A DNA stretch of 64,000 nt from Yamagishiella unicocca. Lineage: Eukaryota; Chlorophyta; Chlorophyceae; Chlamydomonadales; Volvocaceae. Both the position numbers and the translations under genes were made by a program. Each line of letters starts with the position of its first letter. Positions within the stretch are counted from its first letter, which is position 1. Shown piece by piece: positions 1-11,270 of the stretch. The DNA lies in NCBI GenBank assembly GCA_003116995.1, contig BDSL01000012.1, positions 857,001-921,000 on the forward strand, written 5' to 3'. Under the pieces are notes generated by a model that saw only the letters and a list, made by a program, of their open reading frames with translations, searched no databases and had not been told where the DNA came from.

Positions 1-23
1 GCTTGCGTGCTGCCTTCGTTGCC

Positions 24-48
24 TGTGTGTGTGTGTGTGTGTGTGTGT
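24..48. repeat. (GT)n microsatellite
   Basis: An uninterrupted run of about 12 TG dinucleotides lies in non-coding sequence upstream of the first visible exon of the Myb-like gene. Confidence 0.9.
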
Positions 49-146
49 ATCTCGTCCAACCGAGGCTCATCTAACGGGTGCACTGATATTCTCAACCCCA
101 ACCCGACCATCCCTGCCCCGCTCTCGCTCTCCGTTCGTCAACACAG

Positions 147-1003
147 ATGCCCAAGCTGCCCACCGCCACCTGCCGCTCCGAACCCGGACCCGGGGGGCTG
201 CCCCGTACGGCATCCGCGGGTGGCTTGGCTCCTCGAGGCGTCGCCGCATCCGACCTGGCGCTAGTGCAGGAGATGAGAGACCGGGGTGGGTCTTAGGGTT
301 TTGGGTTCTCACCGCCGTACGGCACCTCCGCATTCGACGTTGCCCACCCGCCACCCGCCACTCATGCCCCCATCCCCCATCGACCAGGTGTCACTTGGGA
401 GGTCATCGCCCGGCAATTCCCCGGTGGACGGACGGGCGCGCAAATCCGGCAACGCTACCATGCCAAGATGAGGTGCGGACTCGATCGGGGGTTCCACACC
501 GCGTGCGTCCGTACGCGTCCGTACGTTTGTACTGCGGGCTGAGCAGCCGAGGCCCGTCGTGTCCGGGTAACGTCAAATATGCATGCAGGCGCAGCGGCGG
601 CTTTGACACCTCAGAGGCGCGTCTTCCGACCGCCCGCCAATCCGCGCGGCTGCAGTCCTCATCCCGCCCCGGTAAGCTGTTGTGGACGCGAAAACCGTAC
701 ATCGTACATCCGTGCATGCTGTACGGCCTATCCTTGCCGTCCGTTCGGTCAGTCAGCACCTACGCGGTGACTAGAGTGCCCCCGGCATGCCCGCATCTGT
801 TTTCGTCCCCAGAACGGAACGAAGATGAGGAGGAAGGCGAGGAAGGCGCCGGGCTGGGCTCGGACGGCGGCGGCGGCGGCGGCGGCGGGGCGGCGGGGAG
901 AAAGCGGCGGCGCGTCGGAGCGTCGGAGCACCAGTTGCCCGCAGGGCTGTCGGTGATGACGCAGCCGCCGCTGCGGGCGATGCCGCTGCAGGAGCGCATC
1001 TAA
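147..1003 (+). CDS. Myb/SANT-domain protein, 3' part (partial gene)
   Basis: The 5' end lies outside the window. A first visible exon (147-285) follows a pyrimidine-rich acceptor and reads into LALVQEMRDRG. A GT-AG intron (286-387) joins in frame to an exon starting at 388 that reads VTWEVIARQFPGGRTGAQ and then IRQRYHAKM. Together these form a SANT/Myb helix-turn-helix, with the recognition-helix GRTGAQIRQRY pattern. That exon probably ends at 472 (AG|GTGCGG). A last exon from 813 to the TAA at 1003 encodes an acidic stretch, a poly-Gly run and a basic RKRRR, a likely nuclear localisation signal, ending in LQERI. A strong donor near 668 suggests a further small exon that I could not place with certainty. 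By family, the role would be nuclear DNA or chromatin binding; the target is unknown. The Myb domain is secure, the linkage to the last exon less so. Confidence 0.6.
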
Positions 1004-1009
1004 GCGGAG

Positions 1010-2630
1010 AGCCAACATCATCCGGAAGGACCAGCACCGTCCGGTCATCGCCGCCGTGCGAGGAACGGGTGGGCGGCAGGCACTGTGTCCCAACTACGGG
1101 GCCGAATACCGAGGCTCAAGAAAGACTGCGGATGCGACGGCGCGCTCTGGTGCTGTGGCTCGGGGGCCCTCACAGCCACAGGCGGCGCTGGTGCAGGCCG
1201 CTCTGGTGCTTTCTCGCTTTCCCTCTCAGCAATTGCCTGCAGAGCTCACTTTTTCTCCATCGCCAGCTGCGCCAGGCGCTCTGCAGAGTGCGGCTTTTGG
1301 CCACTGTAACCCTAGCGTGGGTGGGGGGGTGGCTCGCTCACGTGGCTGCTCAAACTTAGGGTCACCGTCAGAGTGGTCAGACATTTTACAGAGGGCAAGG
1401 AAAGGTTTACAGAGCCCGCCAGAGGACTTGTGCGCTCTGAAGCATTATGTACGCTCCGCAGCGCGCGGCGGGTTGTCCCAAGGCCCTATATGGCAGCCGT
1501 TTGGGGCTGACCATTTTGGGACGGGGGTTACCTGGTGGGAAGATCAGGGGACGTTTTCTTTTAGACGATGTACACGCGGTGGGGGTACCGGTATGCAACT
1601 CTGGCTCGACGCCCCCGATCCAGCCAGGATCCAGCCCGAATCAAGGGTACTTGATTCTATACCCTAGACGAACGTGCCATTGTACTATTGCTTAGCTGCC
1701 CTGGCGGCACCACCTGCATTCCCCCAACCCCTGCGCCACCAATAATGCCGGCGGCTGGCATATTCACGAGTGCCAGTGCACGCAGCAACCCATGTCAAGA
1801 TGTACGAATCTCATCATCGGCGCCCGCAACTGCAGGAGATTCAGTGGCAAAGAATGATAAGCAGGAAGCGAGCCGGTGAGGCGCACCTAGCCGTGTGTGG
1901 ACAATGACGACCTCAGGGAACGGGCAGACGTGGTGGCTGAAGCACGCGGAAGGCTGGCGGAATGGTGCGACAGGGTGGAGGTCATGGCTGAACGTCGCGA
2001 AAACATTACACGCGAAGTTCCGGAGTGAGTGAGGCCACTTCCTGTCAGGCCATTCAGACTGCCCGCACAGCTCTGGTCTCTCTTCCTCAGGTTCTCCCCT
2101 GCCTGCGGATCCCGACGTTCCCTACCTGCCTCTCGAGCCCTTCCAAGTCCCCGCCGCTGCTGCCGCATCTTGACAACCCCAACTACTGGCCCAAGCTCTG
2201 GGCTCCTTCGGTAAGTCTCCCGAAGGGCAGTGGTCGAAGCACGCAGTGTGTCACCATACCAAGCTGTGTGTGCCACCAGGACACTACCCAACCGAACCTA
2301 GGGCCGCCCGTATCCCCTCGGTTGCCATCGCCACCGATCTACACTCGTCTAGACACGTGTAATGAGCAAGTCCTTTAACACGAAAAAATGATTTGGCATG
2401 CATTAGGGAGGTGCGCATGTGCTGTCACAGCGCCATACGACAATATACACAGCGGGGCTGTCTTCCTATCCGCTCAGAGCCAGCACTGCGCGTTACTGGA
2501 ATGACTGTATGTTTGTACTGACGAAGCCTACACCAGCTTTGGGCAAACTCAAAATCAATGGTGCGCCCTGCGCCTATGAAAAATGTTTCTATGATGTTCC
2601 GAGTTCTGACTGCAAAACGTGAACAATCTA
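1010..2630. other. stretch without a confident gene; one exon-like segment
   Basis: The best coding candidate is 1891-2024 (+). It follows an acceptor-like CCTAG, encodes a charged helical stretch (NDDLRERADVVAEARG, then RLAEWCDRVEV) and ends at a GA|GTGAGT donor. The next candidate exon, 2091-2210, ends at GTAAGT, but its frame is ambiguous. I do not recognise a product and cannot connect these to a start or a stop. Confidence 0.3.
1305..1309 (+). promoter_or_regulatory. candidate polyadenylation signal TGTAA
   Basis: TGTAA, the usual poly(A) signal of volvocine algae, lies about 300 bp after the stop of the Myb-like gene. A five-base motif is weak evidence on its own. Confidence 0.35.
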
Positions 2631-2900
2631 CTATATAACTAGGCCCTCGAGCCCCAGCGCAGCTGCCGCCGATCGGCCGCCACCGCCGTCGAGGCTGCCG
2701 GCGAGGGACGAGCTCCTGCTAAGGCTGCCGCTGCTGCTTGCACCGTCGTAGTCGTCGCGTCGGCCTCGGCCGAGGCGTAGGCATGCGGGTCATGCGGTGA
2801 GACCGTGGCGATCAAGCACCAGCGCATTAGCCCCCTGGCGCTCCAGCTAGCGAAGCCAGGGCACTTGCGCCAGAGGCGATGGGTGCGGCAACGGCCACCT

Positions 2901-3462
2901 TCACGGGGTGGGCGGGCGCCACTGCTCAACAGCCATGCGGTAGATGTACGATGCACGGTCGACTATCATGAAGCCAAGGGCGACGCCAAGGGCGACTCCA
3001 AGGGCTTTCACGACGTCCACCTTGGAGGCCCGCATGACCGCCAGGCAGAAGGCCATCCAGCACACCAGCTCCAGTAGAGTGGTCCAGAGCTGCGGTCAGA
3101 CGATGTGCAGCTAAAGTAAGCTGACAAGGTAAACGATGCCAACCAGCACACACACGGAGGTCACGAAGTACTGCAAACACAACGGAGAAAGGAACATACG
3201 CGCCGACTATCAATGCCACTGCGCACCGTGCAAATCAAGAGTCGGGCAGCAGCAGAAAACTTACAAGGAACGAGTCGTGGGCTCTGCGTGCCTGAACCTG
3301 CCTGGCTACCTCCGCCTCCACCTGCTGCTTGAACTGCTTGGCTGCCTCCGCCTCCACCCGCTGAACCTGCTTGCCCCACGTCCAAGCAACGAGCTGAGCC
3401 AGCACCGCCGCGATCCTCAGCTGCTGCAGCTCCTCCTGAACGCGCTCGTCGCTATGAAAGCC
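2901..3462 (-). CDS. small membrane protein with coiled-coil, C-terminal exons
   Basis: Three exons join in phase 0 on the minus strand: 3462-3265, 3170-3126 and 3089-2901 (TGA). The first encodes a charged amphipathic helix with coiled-coil character (VQRVEAEAAKQFKQQVEAEV). The second is a short hydrophobic segment (YFVTSVCVLVGIVYL). The third has two more hydrophobic stretches (LLELVCWMAFCLAVM and ALGVALGVALGFMIV) before a short WRPPTP tail. The donors are GTAAGT and GTCAGC and the acceptors TTTGCAG and CGCAG. An upstream exon around 3480-3640 is likely (frame containing HTAFKSLYQQSADAHVFVAV), but its donor is unclear. A Ser/Gly-rich open segment at 2631-2760 on the same strand might be an alternative C-terminal exon. 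The family is not recognised; a membrane location is inferred from the hydrophobic segments. Confidence 0.5.
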
Positions 3463-3479
3463 CTGCATGCATTCGAGGG

Positions 3480-5590
3480 GGAGACAGTATCAGATTGAGG
3501 AAGTAAGGCTCCAACGAGCGCGTCGGGAGCCGCATCGGCCGAGCGATCGCACCGGATTCGACCGCGACGAAAACGTGTGCGTCCGCAGACTGCTGGTACA
3601 ACGATTTGAAGGCGGTGTGAGAGTCTTCTGTTCGGGGCACCGAACGAACAGATTTGCGCTAGCCGCGCGCTGAGCACGACATGCGAGCAGGACAGACATG
3701 GCTTAAACTAATGACTAGTGTGTCATATATTAGAAGCTGGTGCGGCGGAGGAATTGGCAAAGTCGACCAGGGTGCCCTACTATGATTTCCAGCATTGTAG
3801 ACTGACAGCTGGTCCATCACGGCGGTATACTCCCGTCCCACTTGTAATCTGCATTCCGGTACACCCAACTACAAGCTCGCAAACGTTTGGGATCCCAATT
3901 GGCAGCGAAAGGTGGGGGTCCGAGACCAGGTGGGAGGAGGGGGCTGGGTTCGCAGTCAGGGTTCGACCCCACTAGGAATCAATAGTCGGCCGAGGGGCGT
4001 AGGTCAGAGGGTGTACGCTGGTCTTGGCAAATTTCAAATTTCAAAATCGAAGAAACTTCCTAGGAAAGAATGCTGCGCCAGAGCCGGCATATTACCATTT
4101 TTTCCACCCCCTCTCGACCAGATGGGCGGAGCACGGCTACCTGCACGACGAAGATGACTTGGCGACCCTGGGCGCCAGCCGTACCTGCGGACAGCTAGTC
4201 GATGCGGCGCCAGCTGCGATGCTATGGACCACCGAAGGTGACGAGGGGCGATGTGGCGGGCTGTGGCGCGGGCTGCTGAAAAGAGCCCAGCTTGAGTTGC
4301 GGACCGTGGGTATGGCGCGGCGACGGGTCCGGCGGCGGCCGTGGTGGCATCTGGGTCGCAACGCCCTGCCCGGGTCCAGGGTGGGCCTGGGGCAACAAGG
4401 GAGCAGCGGCGCGTGCGGCGAGCAGGACCAGGGCAGGTGGGCTCGGGGCAAGCGAGATTGGCGGACGAGGAGCGGCAACAAACTGGTGGGTACAAAAAAG
4501 GGATGGTGGCCAGCAACGGTAACCCACAGAGCCAGGTGCACGAAGCACGACCCATATCAGAAGCCGTCCGCCATGGTGGCTTTGCTGGAGCGATCGTACG
4601 ACAGCGCACTCGACGAGCACCGATCGCGCCACGTTGAGCCTTAGGGGCGTCGTCGATAATCACCCCCACCCTCCCTCTCCCTCCCCAGTCCGCCCGCTAA
4701 CCCGTGGCCAAGGAGGCGGAGCTGGAGCTGCGGCTGCTCAGGCGCTGCGCCAGGACGTCCACGCCCATGGCGGCGTCCGCGGCGGGGCGCGCGTCGAGGG
4801 TGTATCCAGCTGCGGCGATGGCGGCGGCGGCCGCCGCGCGAGCCGGCAGCAACAGGGCCCGGCGGCCTGTGCTGCTGTGGGCTGGCACGGCGGGTGAGGC
4901 TCATGCAGCTGAGGCCTGCAACCCGTCCAATCCTCTGCGGGTCGTGGCCCTTCCGGTTTTGGCCCTGCCAGTTGTGGCCCTGCCCGCCAGTTGCGGGCCT
5001 GTCAGTTGCTGCTCCGTCGGTTGTTGTGGCGTCGGTTGCGATGCCGCCGTTTGCTCCGCTCGTTGAGCTGCCCCGTCGGTCGATCCCGCATTTGTGGCCC
5101 GGCCATAGCCAGCGCGCACAACCGCACTAACCATTGCAGCTGTCACGGGACGTTGCGACACAAGAATTCCGCAACGCTCCAGGTTTCATCACAGAACAAG
5201 AGCTCATGGTATTGTCGCGACAACTACTTGACCAGTGTAATGTCCCTGCTCTTCGCAAGGGTAGGAGCCTGGCGCCGCGGCTGCACGTCCCATGATGGCG
5301 ACGCGCTGGACATGCCACCACAATTACTGGCGGTGAAAGAGTTCAATAAGTTACTACTTATATATGTACGTTTGTTAAATTTACAACGGCGCAGGCCGCT
5401 CATCTTTTGCGCAAGGTGTAGCAACATGGTCGCGGGGATAATCAGCGAGCGCAATACTGAAGTAAATTTAAACGCAAGTCATTATGTCACCTGCAGGAAC
5501 TGAATGGAGGTGAGTGCCTATGAAAATTGTGAAAATTACCCTTTCCGTACATATGAAAATTCCCCCTTCCGTACGCCTAAGCTATGAAAA
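3480..5590. other. no confident gene
   Basis: Several overlapping open frames exist on both strands (for example 4024-4644 + and 4034-4669 -), as expected from high GC. None shows a recognisable domain. The segment 4704-4895 (+) has an Ala/Arg-rich, exon-like composition but no clear splice partners. Positions 5521-5590 hold short direct repeats of a TATGAAAATT(C/G) motif with CCTTCCGTAC. Confidence 0.4.
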
Positions 5591-5652
5591 TTGCTACTAA
5601 TTGCCTGCTACCCTATATCTTACAAGACCTGCAATAGTCCTTTCTCAATAGA

Positions 5653-6172
5653 AATGTCTCAGTACATTTCTATTGAGCAAATAAAGCAGCTTTTGGAGGA
5701 CGCCCTCAAGCCCATCAAAGACGGGTTGGCGGGCCTCTCCACGAGGGTGGATGGCCTCTCCACGAGGATGGATGACCTCTCCACGAAGGTGGATGACCTC
5801 TCCACGAAGGTGGACAAGACGATGGTCAAGGTCGACATCCTTGTCGCGAAGCAGGAGAACGCGGCAGCAACGCGGAGCGACCGTCTGCAGGTGGTACCTC
5901 GACCGGACGGTTCCATGCCAAGGGTGGACTTTCCGGAATCGATCCAGCAGCTCCTGGTTGCGGGCAACGAATCTCTGCCCGACGGTCAGCGGAACACCTG
6001 GAACAGGAGCAAGTCCAAGGCGCTGCTGCGGCAGTATGAGGGTGCAAGCGATAGTGAGAGCGAGACCGACGACAACGAGTACTCGTCAAAGTCGCGGGCG
6101 CGGAGGCTCAAGCTCGCCCGATTCCTGGGCATCACCAATACCCAGCTCAACTTCGCGCAGATGACGCTGTAG
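5653..6172 (+). CDS. coiled-coil ORF of a probable mobile or multicopy family
   Basis: An intronless 173-residue ORF starts at MSQYISIEQIKQ; an in-frame Met at 5591 is possible but has poor context. Residues about 28-55 are four 7-residue repeats of the form GLSTRVD/DLSTKVD, a trimeric coiled-coil-like pattern encoded by a 21-bp tandem repeat. A Pro-rich linker follows (PRPDGSMPRVDF), then a segment IQQLLVAGNESLPDGQRNTW and an acidic SDSESETDDNEY patch. It ends in a basic helix (SRARRLKLARFLGITNTQL). The lack of introns in an intron-rich genome, and repeat-rich DNA on the 3' side, suggest a gag-like or ORF1-like protein of a transposable element. I cannot name the family from sequence alone. 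No reverse transcriptase or integrase lies next to it. Confidence 0.55.
5732..5815 (+). repeat. 21-bp tandem repeat, 4 copies, coding
   Basis: Four near-identical 21-bp units with the core CTCTCCACGA encode the heptads of the coiled-coil ORF. The unit length is a multiple of 3, so copy-number change keeps the frame. Confidence 0.9.
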
Positions 6173-6965
6173 GCGCCTGCATCGCCTCGCTGGAGCAATT
6201 AAACCGGTGTTTTTCAACACCACCCTGCCCGGACTGCTGCAATTGCGTTGTTCGCTGACAGCCAGGCCCTTTTGCCAGGCAAATGAGCAATTAAACCAGC
6301 TAACATACAGTCCGAGCCAAAAATTGTGGGACACTGCTAGGTCAAGTATTAAAACATTTTTTCTGGTGACACACAAAGCATGATCGATTCGGAAACCAGG
6401 TTGTTGACTACAAGTATTTCACCCCGAGCCTGCGCAAAGTATAACCGGCCGACACTCTCAACACATTAACTGCCCCCTTTTCACGGGTTCTTACCTCGAT
6501 ATTTCACACAAAACAGCAGCAGGTGAAGGACTGGGAGCTACTCGATGCACTTCAGGACAAGGGGTGTCGGCTTCCTCGAAGCCGGAAAAAGGGCGGGGCC
6601 CCCTTAAATCCGTAAAGGCCGGTTGCTTAGCCGCGTGTGTGACAACAGCAGCAGGGCTGTTTCACCACGCAAGGATAGAACCACCTTGACAAAAGTTAAG
6701 GGAAGCCAGCATTAATTGATTGCATGCGCCAATTCCGGGCGCATGCCGCATGGTCAGTACCGTGAAGCCCCAACCGACATGCCCTTGTCGTGGAAGGCCA
6801 GAGCGTTGCTTAGGAAACCAACGTGCGGGTTACATGGAAATCATCTGCGAGGTGCCTGCTGACAGAGCTGAGGGTCCCACGGTAGACAACACCATAATCA
6901 TCGTTGCCGGGCATCAAAGCGAATGATAGAGCCGGGGAATCGTTGGGAACACCGTGCGTGTCATG

Positions 6966-7470
6966 ACCGTGTTCCCAGCATTTAGGCCGTGTTCCCGCCC
7001 TTGCAATTATTCCGGACACAATCAACGAATCGTCCTTGTACGTCATTTAGACGGTACCGGGCATCCATGCGAATGATATGAGTTCCCAGCATTTTAGGCC
7101 GTGTTCCCAACCATGACCGGCTAGCCTTACATCCCCACAGAATACTGCCCAAAATCACTCCAAGGCTATGGTACCCTTAGTATGACGGATAAAAGCTCGA
7201 TGTGTCCGGACCACTCGCAAGGGTGGTAACACGGCCTGAAACGCTGGGAGCACGGTCATGAAACACACCATGTTCCCACCAATAACCCCCCGTGTTCCCA
7301 CCCATTCCCCTGCTCATCTAACCCGCATGGATGCCCGATTACTTTCAAGACGACCTCTAAGATTAATTGAATGTGTCCGGACAACTGGAAAGGCGGCGGG
7401 GAACACGGCCTAAAATGCTGGGAATGGCATGCACCGGGTTCCCACCAATTGCAAGGGCGAGAACACGGCC
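6966..7470. repeat. foldback (inverted-repeat) element
   Basis: A 26-bp sequence at 7083-7108 recurs as a perfect reverse complement at 7398-7423 (core CAGCATTTTAGGCCGTGTTC). Flanking pieces also pair: a GTGTCCGGA motif at 7371-7379 against TCCGGACAC near 7012-7020, and GGGCATCCATGCGAATGAT near 7057 against the reverse-complement CATGGATGCCC near 7326. A degenerate copy of the arm lies at 6970-6995, and partial copies near 7229 and 7460. There is no coding capacity. This fits a foldback or MITE-like element, or nested insertions of one. Confidence 0.65.
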
Positions 7471-7854
7471 TGATCACTCAGTGTTATGTACCAAACCATT
7501 GTGAGGATTGTGCATGCCAACCATCGCCAAAGTGCTGGCTGGCACAGCCGAGCGCGCCACGGGAGAGAGCGTCATGAGTGCACCTCCTCGCTCGAAGGTC
7601 CCGATCGGTTGGCTTACGATAGTAGTAGCGCAGGTCATAAAACAAAACGGCTAGCCTATCTGCATAAAGTCAAAAGGTGCTCGGCCCGGCAAGCCGCAAC
7701 AAATGGTGAAGTTAGATGCAAGGCTGCGGCGAGCGGATATAAGAGATATCAGATGCCGTGGCTTGATCTATTTATTATAAGATACACGGAACCTTTTAGA
7801 GGGAAGTACAATGCGAAAGGCATTGCTTTGACCGCGGCCTTGCTCCACGGGGAC

Positions 7855-7996
7855 TGTGAGGATTCCACCCGGTCGTACAAGTACATTGTACGACGCTCGC
7901 AGAAAATGCTGATCAGCTGATGTCCGAGCGGCTTTGCACCGCTGGCATCGCGTGTGTACCCATATAGGGCCCTTTTTGGGAAGGAGCTTCCTAACA
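7855..7996 (+). repeat. 142-bp direct repeat, copy 1
   Basis: It is nearly identical to 8284-8425; I see two substitutions (GCTGGCATC/GCTGACATC and ACCCAT/ACGCAT). It contains a perfect 9-bp hairpin, GTCGTACAA-GTACA-TTGTACGAC. The copies are 429 bp apart. Confidence 0.9.
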
Positions 7997-8283
7997 ACTC
8001 CCCCCTCCTTGGAACCGACGGTCCCCGGAGTGAGTGGAAACTCTTCTCAACAGCTCCTTCGAACACCACTGGCACCTAGCAACGGTGCGCATTACCTTGT
8101 AATGCCTCAGCCTTGAACTAAGCGCGCTACCAACACCTTCTTGAGCCCCGAACTCAAGTTACTTGTCCAGCGTTGCTTACAAGGCTAGGATTGAATTACC
8201 CATTATGGTGACCGAAGTCAATGTTGGTGGCCAGGATCTCGTACAGCAGCCTTGTGCATGTCGTACGCCCGTCTCGATACCAT

Positions 8284-8425
8284 TGTGAGGATTCCACCCG
8301 GTCGTACAAGTACATTGTACGACGCTCGCAGAAAATGCTGATCAGCTGATGTCCGAGCGGCTTTGCACCGCTGACATCGCGTGTGTACGCATATAGGGCC
8401 CTTTTTGGGAAGGAGCTTCCTAACA
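8284..8425 (+). repeat. 142-bp direct repeat, copy 2
   Basis: Second copy of the 7855-7996 unit, with the same internal 9-bp hairpin and in the same orientation. Confidence 0.9.
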
Positions 8426-8565
8426 GGGACCACGGCGACCGTAAAACTCGTTCTCGCTCAAATGATTTTTGGTTGCCAAAGTAAGGTTATAGGGTGTCAT
8501 AGAGGATGCATAAGGCTATTGAAATATGCTTACAGTTGGGCGTCCTATAATGTTTGGTCCGAACG

Positions 8566-8634
8566 CACGGACGGACGGACGGACGGACGGACGGACGGAC
8601 GGACGGACGGACGGAGGCGACGGACGGACGGACG
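8566..8634. repeat. (ACGG)n microsatellite
   Basis: About 16 copies of the ACGG tetranucleotide, with one interruption (GAGGCGACGG) near 8614. The translated frames read Thr-Asp-Gly-Arg repeats and are not genes. Confidence 0.9.
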
Positions 8635-8639
8635 GAAAG

Positions 8640-10360
8640 CTGCGAGGTCGCTGAGGGGCCCTCGCAACTCGGCCGACGGGGGCGGTGGTATGGAAAGGGC
8701 GAGAGTACGGCGGGCGACGGCGAGGATAATTGAAGGAGATGGTGACTTCGAAGCGGCGATCGTGCACACGCCGGCGGTTCGGCTTTACTGCTGCCAGTGC
8801 TGCTGTCAGCGTCGCCGCGGCACGTACACGACGGCGGGGGGTGGGGTCCACGTGACGACATTGTCAGTGCTCCCGCCCTCGAACCGGCGACCGCGCTCGA
8901 ACCGGCGACTGCGAAGCGTGCACGCGCCGCTGACGATGAGCCTCGAACTGGCGTCTCGCCGAAGCGTGCACGGCTGCGACCACGACTGCGGCGCTCCTGC
9001 CTCAAACCGGCGACTTTACGGTGCTCGGGCCAGTCCTTGACGTTTGCAGCGCCGGTGTCTGCTGCGTCGCTTAGCGTGCGCGAGGTCGAAGGGGGGCCGT
9101 CGTCGTTTCGAGGTCGTGCACGCGCCGTGAAACGTCCTCACTGGCGACTCGCCGAATCGTGCACTACAGCTGCGACCACGACCGTGGCACTCCTGCCTCG
9201 AAACGGCGACTTAACAAAGCGGCCACGGCGGCGACTTGCCAAGCCCGGCCGACAACGGCGCCTGCATAAGTTAAGGACGGCCGGCGGCATGTGCACGAGC
9301 GATGATTTCGCTTCACGAGCAATGATTTCGAAGCGACGAAAGCGGGGGGGGGGGGGGTTGGCCCCCACCACCACCACCACCCCCTCGTCTTCGCGGACGC
9401 TTCATGGAGGGGCGTCGGCGGCGTCGCGAAGCGTGCGCGATGGCGAGGGGGGGGGCTGGGGAGCGACCCCGCCCTCGTCGCTTCGAGGTTGCGCGTGCAG
9501 TTATGCCGGCGCCGGCGTCGGCGGCGTCGCGACGCGTGCACGATGGCGAGGGGGGGGGGGTTCGAGGGAAACCCGTGGATGTCCGAAAAAAACGTTTAAA
9601 ACAGAAGTTTTGAGATGCATGCGGGAGAACTGGGTTGGGGATACGAAAGCCGAAGGTCGTAATATGACCTTTGGCGGCTAAGCTATATCGGCTACGGCGA
9701 GACGAAAGGAAGCGAGGACCCCGCGCGACGCACGTAAACTTTTCGCAGAACCGGTTTTGGGCGCTAGCAGGAGAACTGTGGGAGTTGGTGCGCTATGGGA
9801 GAGCGGACATCGCGGTCCGGTCCCAGTCCCAGTCCTAGTCGGAGTCCCAGTCCCGACCCGCCCGAATACCGACCAGATGCATGAGGAAGCCGGTCATTAC
9901 CAGAGAAGGTCCGCGGTCGTCCAGGAGAGGAGGCCGAAGCCGCGCCGCGCCGCCATGGGGGACGCGAAAGCCCAGACGCAGGTCCCGACGCCCGCAGACA
10001 AGAACGCAACGACTAGCAAAAAACTACCAGAACCGAGGCCCAACCCAGCGGCGGAACTCACCTGGCCAGGGCCCAGAGCGGGTGGGGAAGCGGTCGACGC
10101 GAAGCATGCGGGCAAGGGGCAGCAGGGGGCGTTAGGAACAACATCCAGGCTCGGAGCGGGTGGACAGGGGTCAAAGCAACGAAGAGGCCCCAGCGGCGCG
10201 GCGAAAGAGGCGGAGGCAGGAAAGGGGAGGACGGATATACGGGGAGACGGGGACGCGGGCTGGTACGGCGGCGTACGGCGTTGTACGGCGGAGGCCTGTA
10301 TGACGGAGGGAGGAGGTGAGAAAATATGGGACAGGGGGGCAAGGCTAGCAGGCGAGGGGG
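8640..10360. other. GC-rich degenerate repetitive DNA, no supported gene
   Basis: Recurring degenerate phrases (CGAAGCGTGCACG, CTCGAACCGGCGAC, CACGACTGCGGCGCTCCTGC) and G homopolymers of up to about 14 bases (near 9342-9357 and 9550-9560) fill 8700-9560. CAGTCC-type hexamers occur at 9822-9858. The long frames here (8797-9681 +, 9757-10410 +) are low-complexity Arg/Pro/Ala-rich and lack domains. Confidence 0.6.
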
Positions 10361-10368
10361 GGGGGGCC

Positions 10369-10507
10369 GCAGGCGGCTACGCTAAAGCTTCGCGACCTTG
10401 CTCCGGCTAAAGGCCTTCGCAGGCGGCTACGCTAAAGCTTCGACCTTGCTCCGGCTAAAGGCCTTCGCAGGCGGCTACGCTAAAGCTTCGCGACCTTGCT
10501 CCGGCTA
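10369..10507 (+). repeat. 48-50-bp tandem repeat, about 2.8 copies
   Basis: The unit begins GCAGGCGGCTACGCTAAAGC and starts at 10369, 10419 and 10467. The second unit is 2 bp shorter (it lacks one CG). It directly precedes the broken ORF. Confidence 0.9.
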
Positions 10508-10570
10508 CATGGGCAACCCTAGAGGGCGGGGCCCCCCGAGGCGCTTCGCGCTGGGGCCCCGCCCAAAAAT

Positions 10571-11270
10571 GAGGTCCCTGACAGCCGGCCCAACGCACTC
10601 AAGGCGTTCGTCGTTGAGGTTCGCTCCGAGCTGGGGCTCGCCGCTGACGAGGTCCTCACCTCGTACACGAAAATTAGCTACCCCAACCGGATGCGCTTCC
10701 AGTGGTGGCTTCAGCAACGCTTCGCTGCGCTCAACGCTCGGCTGCTGATGATGACGCCCGTGTGGAGTGTTGCCCGGGCACACGTGGTGCTGGACCCCAC
10801 AATGTTGTACAAAGTGGCCAGGTGGTGCCTGCAGGAGCCGTACCAACCTCCTCCCACTAAGCCATCCAGGGCGCAGTACAGCAGCAAAACACAGATGAAT
10901 GCGGCACAGGAGCGGTACAGGGAGGAGAAGGCGGGGTGGGACGAGTACCGGGCTCGGCTCAAGACCTTCCAGCAGGAAAACCCTGGGTACACCCGTGTCC
11001 CCCTCGCGCTGGCTGGCTGGGCAGGTGCCTGCTGACTCCCCCCACGACCCGAACAACACCTTTTACTGGCGTCACGCCTTCGACCCCCACCTGCTGGGGG
11101 GGCCGGGCAAGGACCGGGACCCTGCGACCAGCCGGAGATCTGCAGCGTTGCTGGACGGCGGCGAAACAGCCCGAGGACGATCTGCGCCTGCTGTCACGGA
11201 TGCCGCTTACAACTTCGGCCCTGCCGGTGCTGCTGCCGGTGTGGGTGTCCCTGGCAGTAGCACTGGATAG
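10571..11270 (+). pseudogene. unidentified ORF interrupted by a frameshift
   Basis: A frame open from at least 10571 to a TGA at 11033-11035 has convincing coding character: EVRSELGLAADEVLTSY, then FQWWLQQRF, then a charged helical stretch AAQERYREEKAGWDEYRARL. Just before the stop the other + frame takes over and continues VPADSPHDPNNTFYWRHAFD, PHLLGGPGKDRD and a Gly/Ala-rich end at 11270. The switch happens around 11000-11030 without a good GT-AG pair, so a 1-base indel is the simplest reading. The family is not recognised. Its position after satellite-like repeats is compatible with a decayed transposon protein. Confidence 0.5.

Noticed and set aside
8487..9681. Long Arg/Pro-rich frames on both strands
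   Set aside because: Derived from ACGG microsatellite and degenerate GC-rich repeats; no domain and no codon signal distinct between strands.
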